Source of the DNA: Alcaligenaceae bacterium
GTDB lineage: Bacteria; Pseudomonadota; Gammaproteobacteria; Burkholderiales; Burkholderiaceae_B
DNA length: 64,000 bases
Direction of reading: 5' to 3'
Assembly (NCBI GenBank): GCA_013416435.1
Contig: JACCEN010000001.1
Location: 1-64,000, forward strand
This document shows, piece by piece, positions 59,069 through 64,000 of the stretch; the stretch's first letter is position 1; every line of letters begins with the position of its first letter. The notes under the pieces were generated by a model. It was given only the letters and a program-made list of their open reading frames with translations. It searched no databases and was not told the origin of the DNA. Both the position numbers and the translations under genes were made by a program.

Positions 59069-61234
59069 TCAGAACCTATGATTGAAGGTCAGTTCGAAGC
59101 GGCGGCCCGGCCCATACAGCCATTGCGTAGGCGTGTAATAGGCGGTGGTGAAGTAGGCTTTGTCGAAGACGTTGTAGCCGCGCGCGGTCAGCGTCGTGTC
59201 TTTATCAAGCCGCCAGCGCAGTGCCAAGTCGGTCGTGGTATAGGAAGGCAGCTCCAGCGTATTGGCATTGTCGGCGTAGCGCTTGCCCACATACTGCACG
59301 CCCCCCATGGCCGTCCACCCCGGCGAGAACTCCCAGCTCAGCCACAGGTTGGCGAGGCGCTGGGCGACATTGGGCGGAACCTTCCCGTTACGCGTCACCG
59401 CCACCGGCGGCGAGCCGGAGGATTCGGTGAAGTCGTCGTACCGGGCGCGCAGCATGGTGGCGTTGGCCTCGAGCCGCCAGTGACGGGCCAGCTCCATGGA
59501 CAGCGAGGCTTCGATCCCCCGCGAGGATTGCGCCCCTACCTGGACACGCCGGGCGGGATCCAAGGCGTCGCGCGTCAGCAGGTCGGTCTTCCTGATGTGG
59601 TAGAGCGCCAATGTCCACTCGCCCTTGCCGTCGAGAAGGCTCCGCTTCAGCCCCACCTCGATCTGGCGCCCTCTCGCCATCTCGAACTCGCTGTTTGCAG
59701 GGCTCAACATCAATATGCCGCTCACCGGATCGGCGGCTTCCGAATACTGCGCATACAGAGAGAGGTCGGGCCGCAGCTGAAATACCGTTCCTACCCGGAA
59801 GCCCGTGTCCGAATAGCTGCGATCCAGCACCCGGGAGGACAAGACGAGGTCGTCGCGCGAGACCTTGGCGCGGTCATGGCGCAAGCCCGCGATCACCGAC
59901 CACTCCGGCGTAAGCTCCGTCCGGTTCTCCATGAACAAGGCATATTGGAGGGCCTCGTTGCGGTAGCGCGGTATCGTCGGATAGTCGCTATGAAAGTATC
60001 CAGGGACCGGATCGTAAGGGTCGACGGGCCCCGAACTGCCCGCGTAGGTATTGTTGGTATGCTGAAAGCTGCTGCGGTTGATGTCGAAACCGACCGAGAA
60101 CGTGTTCTTGAATGCGCCCAGGCGACCGTCGAAAGCCGCGTTGGCGGACAGGCCCACCTGCTTCTGGTCATGGCCGATCTCGGTGTTGTCGGAACGGTCG
60201 ATCAGCCTCGTGGAAGGGTTGTATACGTATTTTTCGGCGTTTCTCCAATTCCGCTTGCTGCGGACATGGTAAAGCTTGGCCTTGACCGTGGTGTCATCGC
60301 CCGGCGTCCAAAGCGCATCCAGCTCCGTCCAGGCATCCCGATACCGGATTAGGCCGTCCGCGATGTTGTAGTTCTCGTGCCTGAGCTCGCCCGCGGGACG
60401 CCCTTCGACCAGTGGCGTTCCGAAGTAGCGCATGGGCTTCTGATAACCCTGCGCATGGCTCAAGGTCAGGCTCAGGTCGCGCGTCGCATCCCATTGCAGC
60501 GCGCCTGACAAGGTAAGGTCGCGAGACCGGCCCCGGTCCACCCAGTTTTCGCTCCTGCTTCCGCTCATGTCGAATCGATAAGCCAGCTTGTTGGTCAGGC
60601 CGCCGCTGCTGTCGAAGGCGAACCGGGCCGTGTCCTGCGTCCCGGCGGCGAGCTGCAGCTCGTTCTCCACCGGTCCGTGCCGGGGTCGCCGTGGAATCAC
60701 ATTGACGACGCCGCCAATGGCGCCGTCGCCATACACCACCGACGCGGGCCCGCGCAGGACTTCGATTCGTTCGATGGACCATGTATCGAACGGAAAGGTG
60801 ACGCCCACCCCGCCATACTGCCGCATGCCGTCATACAGGCGCATGACCGACGTGCTGTCGGTGAAGCCTCGCGAAGACAACGCGGACCCGCCGTTTCCCG
60901 GATGGCCCATTGCGCTGATACCGCCCGCCCGCGTGATGGCTTCGAGCACGCTTGCATCACCGCGCTCCTCCAATTGCTCGCGGCGGATGATGTCGAGGCT
61001 CGCGGGCGTTTCGCGGGGGGTGAGGTTCAGGCTGGAGCCTGTGGACGCGGGCGTGTCCAGGACGGCGGTTGATTGGCTCTTGATCACGATGGCCGGCAAG
61101 GTGGCGGCGCCGTCCTGGGCATGCGACGTAGACGCCCCCAATGAAAGCACGAAGACGGCGATGCGCGGAGCCACGGTCACGAGACCGCGTCCCCGCCGGT
61201 TCGGCGCCACCACGCCGATACGTAGGAAGTTCAT
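59069..61234 (-). CDS. TonB-dependent outer-membrane receptor (siderophore type)
   Basis: 721 residues. Signal peptide to THAQDG, then a probable TonB box near LPAIVIKSQ. The plug domain is clear: TPRETPASLDIIRREQLEERGDASVLEAITRAGGISAMG, SRGFTDSTSVMRLYDGMR, IERIEVLRGPASVVYGDGAIGGVVNVIPRRP. The beta-barrel ends with an aromatic residue (FNHRF). The plug sequence resembles siderophore receptors. It is flanked by a PepSY protein gene and a DUF2946 gene, a combination seen in iron or copper loci. The ligand is not known. Confidence 0.93.
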   Translation of the reverse strand: MNFLRIGVVAPNRRGRGLVTVAPRIAVFVLSLGASTSHAQDGAATLPAIVIKSQSTAVLDTPASTGSSLNLTPRETPASLDIIRREQLEERGDASVLEAITRAGGISAMGHPGNGGSALSSRGFTDSTSVMRLYDGMRQYGGVGVTFPFDTWSIERIEVLRGPASVVYGDGAIGGVVNVIPRRPRHGPVENELQLAAGTQDTARFAFDSSGGLTNKLAYRFDMSGSRSENWVDRGRSRDLTLSGALQWDATRDLSLTLSHAQGYQKPMRYFGTPLVEGRPAGELRHENYNIADGLIRYRDAWTELDALWTPGDDTTVKAKLYHVRSKRNWRNAEKYVYNPSTRLIDRSDNTEIGHDQKQVGLSANAAFDGRLGAFKNTFSVGFDINRSSFQHTNNTYAGSSGPVDPYDPVPGYFHSDYPTIPRYRNEALQYALFMENRTELTPEWSVIAGLRHDRAKVSRDDLVLSSRVLDRSYSDTGFRVGTVFQLRPDLSLYAQYSEAADPVSGILMLSPANSEFEMARGRQIEVGLKRSLLDGKGEWTLALYHIRKTDLLTRDALDPARRVQVGAQSSRGIEASLSMELARHWRLEANATMLRARYDDFTESSGSPPVAVTRNGKVPPNVAQRLANLWLSWEFSPGWTAMGGVQYVGKRYADNANTLELPSYTTTDLALRWRLDKDTTLTARGYNVFDKAYFTTAYYTPTQWLYGPGRRFELTFNHRF

Positions 61235-61299
61235 GTTGATTCCCTGAAGAAGTCAAAGCGGTGCACCGAGTCCGAGGAATCCGTGCGTGTCGTAAGGGA

Positions 61300-61683
61300 T
61301 CAAGCAGGAACGGGTGGCGCCCTGGAGGGAGGCGTCTTCCAGACCCGGCTCTCGTGGACGAAGTCCTTGCCGGGAGGCTGGAAGCGCAGCACAGTGACAG
61401 CAGCCGTCGGGACAGCGGCCGTGCATGAGGGAATGTCGCAAGGGTGAAAGCAAAGCAGGCAATGGCCTGCATGAAGATTGCCGCTGTCGAGATCCGTGGC
61501 GGGATCCCCGTTTTCATCCAGCGCAATGAGCCTTCCGCCATCGGCCGTGCAAAGATGCACCCATACGACCTGCGATGCTTCGCCCGCCCAGACCGTCTTG
61601 GCGGTAGGGGCGAACACGGCAAACAGGAACGCAATCAGCAAACACCAACTGGTTCGTCGGAGCATCGACAGATGGGTGGCCAT
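61300..61683 (-). CDS. DUF2946-like protein beside the TonB-dependent receptor
   Basis: 127 residues. Signal peptide or anchor MATHLSMLRRTSWCLLIAFLFAVFAPT, followed by VVWVHLCTADGGRLIALDENG and a Cys/His motif NLHAGHCLLCFHPCDIPSC. This pattern fits DUF2946 proteins, which sit beside TonB-dependent metal receptors and are of unknown function. It lies 65 bp upstream of the receptor gene on the same strand. Its Cys-His cluster could bind a metal. Confidence 0.78.
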   Translation of the reverse strand: MATHLSMLRRTSWCLLIAFLFAVFAPTAKTVWAGEASQVVWVHLCTADGGRLIALDENGDPATDLDSGNLHAGHCLLCFHPCDIPSCTAAVPTAAVTVLRFQPPGKDFVHESRVWKTPPSRAPPVPA

Positions 61684-61729
61684 GAGGTTATGGGCGGGAC
61701 GCTATGGGCGAAATCTTAGCATGATGGAA

Positions 61730-61808
61730 GGGGTCAGACCCCGTGCGGGGTCTGACCCCGGCTCCAACAATCCGCTATGGGGTCGGACCCCGTACGGGGT
61801 CCGACCCC
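61730..61808. repeat. Two palindromic elements between DUF2946 and Bug 5 genes
   Basis: 61730-61759 (centre GTGC). 61779-61808 is the paired G/C variant, perfect, and ends exactly one base before the Bug 5 stop codon at 61809-61811. Confidence 0.93.
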
Positions 61809-62780
61809 CTACTCCTTTGCAGCGCCGGATTTCTCGACGATGTCCGCCCACTTTTTATTTTCTTTGCCGATGAAGGCGGCGAATTCCTCGGGGGTCTGGA
61901 CCATGGGATCGGACCCTATCTTTTCAAGCTTTTCTTTCATTTCAGGCGTGGCCACGACCTGGCGGATGGCGTCCCCTACTTTTTTCACCACCTCGTCCGG
62001 TGTGCCGGCCGGCGCCAGTATCCCGTACCAGATGGTGATGTCGTATCCCGGTACGCCCGCTTGGGCAATGGTGGGAACGCCCGGGAACAGCGGCGATGTG
62101 GTCAAGCCCGACACGCCCAGCGGACGGACCTTGCCTGCCTTTGCGAACTCCACGTGGCTGGGAATGTTGTCGATCATCATGTCTATGCGGCCGCCGACCA
62201 GATCCGTCACCGCCGGCGCCGACCCCTTGTAGGGGACATGGGTCAGTTTCGTGCCGGTCAGGGATTCGAGCAATACGCCCGCCAGGTGGCTGGAGCTGCC
62301 TATGCCGGAAGAACCATAGGTCAGCTTGCCCGGCTGCTGTTTGGCCAGGGAGATGAGCTCTTCCACCGTGTCGGCCTTTACGCCGGGATGCACGACCAGC
62401 ACATTGGCCGACGACCCGACGGGCGCGATCGGCTTGAAGTCCTTGATGGGGTCGTAGCGCAGGTTCTTGTACAGATGCGGATTGATCACCAGGGCGCCGG
62501 TCGTGGTGAAGAACAAGGTATAGCCGTCGGGGGCCGCGTCGGCCACGGCTTGTGCACCAATGGAGCCGCCCGCCCCGGCACGGTTCTCAATGACGATGGT
62601 CTGGCCGAACATGGGGCCGATTTCACCTGCGATCAATCGGGCCGTGGCGTCGGTCCCGCCGCCCGGCGGAAACGGCACGATCAGATGGATGGGCTTTTCC
62701 GGATACGCGGCATGGGCGGCGGCGCCGATGCACAGTATGGCACCCGCCAGCAACCCGCCGAGCTTGTTCAGTTTGAGCAT
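61809..62780 (-). CDS. Bug-family transporter binding protein 5
   Basis: 323 residues from MLKLNKLGGLLAGAILCIGAAAHA, a signal peptide. Bug motifs: IHLIVPFPPGGGTDATARLIAGE, VIENRAGAGGSIGAQAVADAAPDGYTLFF and HVPYKGSAPAVTDLVGGRIDMMIDN. Lies 68 bp downstream of the hydantoin-racemase-like gene on the same strand, so the two are probably co-transcribed. The ligand may be a hydantoin or amide-type compound; inference from context. Confidence 0.94.
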   Translation of the reverse strand: MLKLNKLGGLLAGAILCIGAAAHAAYPEKPIHLIVPFPPGGGTDATARLIAGEIGPMFGQTIVIENRAGAGGSIGAQAVADAAPDGYTLFFTTTGALVINPHLYKNLRYDPIKDFKPIAPVGSSANVLVVHPGVKADTVEELISLAKQQPGKLTYGSSGIGSSSHLAGVLLESLTGTKLTHVPYKGSAPAVTDLVGGRIDMMIDNIPSHVEFAKAGKVRPLGVSGLTTSPLFPGVPTIAQAGVPGYDITIWYGILAPAGTPDEVVKKVGDAIRQVVATPEMKEKLEKIGSDPMVQTPEEFAAFIGKENKKWADIVEKSGAAKE

Positions 62781-62848
62781 GGACAGCACCTCCTTGTTGG
62801 AAACGGCATCACGAAAGGAAACAGCGCCGATAGCCAGGGCTCGCGACG

Positions 62849-63664
62849 CTAAAAGGTGGGCGGGCGGCGGATGTGTTCGTCGCGCTTTTGAATGCGGCGG
62901 GCGTGAGCGATCATTTCGGCGGGAGGCCGTGCGTGCTGATACCCGCGCCGCGTCACGCCGATGCCGAGCGCTTTCAGGTCCGCCATGATTTCCGCCATCT
63001 TCAGGTTGGCGCTCAGGCCGTCGACGATGGGGGCGTCGTCGATGCGCGTGACACCCGCCCGGACAATGGCCTCGCTGAGATAGAGCTGGCCGGGAATGAT
63101 GGCCTCGGCGCCTTGCTGGATGGCGCACCGCGCGGCTCGCATGAAGGGTTCCAGCAAAGGTTCCGCGTGCGTCAGACCGCTGCCCACCAGGTTGAAATCC
63201 GCCTCGATCAGGGCGGTCGGCAGCGCGCGCTCGGACAGTCCCAACCGCCGTATGCGCAGGTCCATCATCTGGTCGAAGCCTTCTTGAAAGACCAGGACGG
63301 CGAACTTGCTGGAAAGACTGCAGGCAATATGCATGGCCGATTCGCCGTAGCCCACCACGGGAATGTCCACCAATGCGCGCGCCTGTTCCAGAGCCGGATC
63401 CTGGACGGAGCCGATGGCGAAGACATCGTAGCCTTCCGCTTCGGCCCGCAAGGCGTTGTCGAGGATGAACTGTTCGGCCATATTGGCCATGTAGGGATAT
63501 TTGAGTACTTCGGAGGGCACGCTGCCGCCATACAGCCCTTCGGGCATGCCGACGAAGTCGACCTGAACCCCGGGACGCGCGATCTTCTCCGCCCGCTCTT
63601 GCATTCCCGAGAAATACGCTGGGGTTCGACCCATTTCGATCAGGCTCTGAAAAAGGATGCGCAT
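62849..63664 (-). CDS. Asp/Glu/hydantoin racemase-family protein
   Basis: 271 residues. Racemase fold with two catalytic Cys positions: HIACSLSSKFAVLVF and the later AARCAIQQGAEAIIPGQ. Earlier VGYGESAM and FAIGSVQDPALEQARALVDIPVVG strands are typical of the AroM/hydantoin racemase/maleate isomerase group. Alternatively it could be a maleate cis-trans isomerase; the two cannot be separated here. It is upstream of Bug 5 on the same strand, so uptake and conversion of one compound may be linked. Confidence 0.85.
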   Translation of the reverse strand: MRILFQSLIEMGRTPAYFSGMQERAEKIARPGVQVDFVGMPEGLYGGSVPSEVLKYPYMANMAEQFILDNALRAEAEGYDVFAIGSVQDPALEQARALVDIPVVGYGESAMHIACSLSSKFAVLVFQEGFDQMMDLRIRRLGLSERALPTALIEADFNLVGSGLTHAEPLLEPFMRAARCAIQQGAEAIIPGQLYLSEAIVRAGVTRIDDAPIVDGLSANLKMAEIMADLKALGIGVTRRGYQHARPPAEMIAHARRIQKRDEHIRRPPTF

Positions 63665-63776
63665 GAATCGTTTCCTCGGCTTTGGCCATGACGAAAGCGT
63701 CCTTGCCTGCTTTTTCGCGGACCGTAGACGCCTCGCGTACCGCTTTCTGTACGTTTGCCAAGTATACAGCTGCCGA

Positions 63777-63881
63777 GGGGTCAGACCCCATGTGTAGCTG
63801 CTGAGGGGGGGCAGACCCCGTGCTGGGTCTGACCCCGGCGTCGATCCGCAGTGTGCTCAGACCCCGCATGGGGTCTGAGCC
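63777..63881. repeat. Eroded palindromic elements upstream of the racemase gene
   Basis: 63777-63789 is a lone half. About 63807-63836 has a mutated left arm (GGGGCAGACCCC) and centre GTGCT. About 63855-63881 is a variant with matched changes (GCTCAGACCCC and GGGGTCTGAGC). This is the most degraded cluster in the window. Confidence 0.75.
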
Positions 63882-63938
63882 CTGTCGGCATTTAACCCAC
63901 ATCAAGCATTCTGCGATTCATGGCAGCCTTCCCTTGAA

Positions 63939-63984
63939 ACACTATATGTAGTGTATTAGAGTTCACAAAACACTACATATAGTT
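63939..63984. promoter_or_regulatory. Two-site palindromic operator before the right-edge gene
   Basis: Site one ACACTATATGTAGTGT (63939-63954) and site two ACACTACATATAGTT (63970-63984). Each is a hyphenated palindrome and they are near reverse complements. Their centres are about 31 bp apart, three helical turns. They lie directly upstream of an ATG at 63998 and suggest autoregulation of, or control over, the gene that starts there. Confidence 0.72.
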
Positions 63985-63997
63985 AATCGGAAGAATC

Positions 63998-64000
63998 ATG
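63998..64000 (+). CDS. Start codon of a gene cut by the window edge
   Basis: ATG preceded by GGAAG with 5-bp spacing, and by the two-site operator. Only the first codon is inside the window, so the product is unknown. Its orientation is divergent from the racemase-Bug 5 pair, the usual layout for a regulator of that pair. Confidence 0.45.

Noticed and set aside
270-63881. Palindromic elements as classical intrinsic terminators
   Set aside because: The stems are GC-rich but T-runs do not follow them; where T-runs occur they precede the element. Terminator function is not excluded but is not the textbook kind.
1-64000. Insertion sequences, prophage, tRNA or rRNA genes
   Set aside because: I saw no transposase, integrase, phage gene, tRNA-like or rRNA-like sequence in the window.

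Overview
The window looks like a chromosome segment from a betaproteobacterium of the Burkholderiales, most probably the Alcaligenaceae (Bordetella / Achromobacter / Pusillimonas type). This is inferred from high-GC coding sequence, five tripartite-tricarboxylate (Bug/TctC) binding-protein genes, a 6S RNA gene just downstream of zapA, and a complete ybgC-tolQRAB-pal-cpoB block. No database was consulted, so the genus is open.

Layout. 0-7 kb: Lrp-type regulator, 4-hydroxyphenylpyruvate dioxygenase, a nucleoside-recognition membrane protein, msrA, a c-type cytochrome, lgt, a SIMPL-domain protein, 6S RNA, zapA and a ZapB-like coiled coil. 7-13 kb: tctB-tctA without a tctC, a 3-hydroxyisobutyrate-dehydrogenase-like enzyme, a TctDE-type two-component pair and rppH. 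13-21 kb: proS and the Tol-Pal envelope system, whose TolA carries a long repetitive helix. 20.6-24.9 kb: a FecCD-type ABC permease and ATPase with no binding protein, an alpha/beta hydrolase, a PCu(A)C copper chaperone, a DUF2946 protein and a thioesterase. 25-31 kb: an aldo/keto reductase and a BMP-type (nucleoside-like) ABC importer. 31-41 kb: MgtC, AsmA, diaminopimelate dehydrogenase, ahpC/ahpF with a readable OxyR operator, TauE, an MFS permease, and a TerC-family gene behind a yybP-ykoY manganese riboswitch. 41-57 kb: an accessory catabolic region with Bug genes, hydantoinase/oxoprolinase subunits, FAH-family hydrolase, an apparently exported lyase of the fumarase/argininosuccinate lyase superfamily, a FadR-type regulator and a divergent aconitase. 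57-64 kb: an entericidin, a PepSY protein with a TonB-dependent receptor and a DUF2946 protein, a further Bug gene, a hydantoin-racemase-like gene, and a two-site operator before a gene that starts at the window edge.

The most striking feature is a family of 30-bp perfect or near-perfect palindromes, about 37 full or partial copies in about 20 clusters. Each has left arm GGGGTCAGACCCC, a 4-nt centre (usually GTAC) and the reverse complement of the arm. Variants nearly always change both arms together, so the palindrome is kept. Copies lie between genes, most often within about 15 bp of a stop codon. In several genes (msrA, mgtC, a thioesterase, the FadR-type regulator, the aconitase, probably the lyase) the element forms the C-terminal codons, and in one reading frame it supplies the stop. 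One locus beside ahpF has become a five-copy 28-bp tandem array. No mobilising enzyme for the family is in the window.
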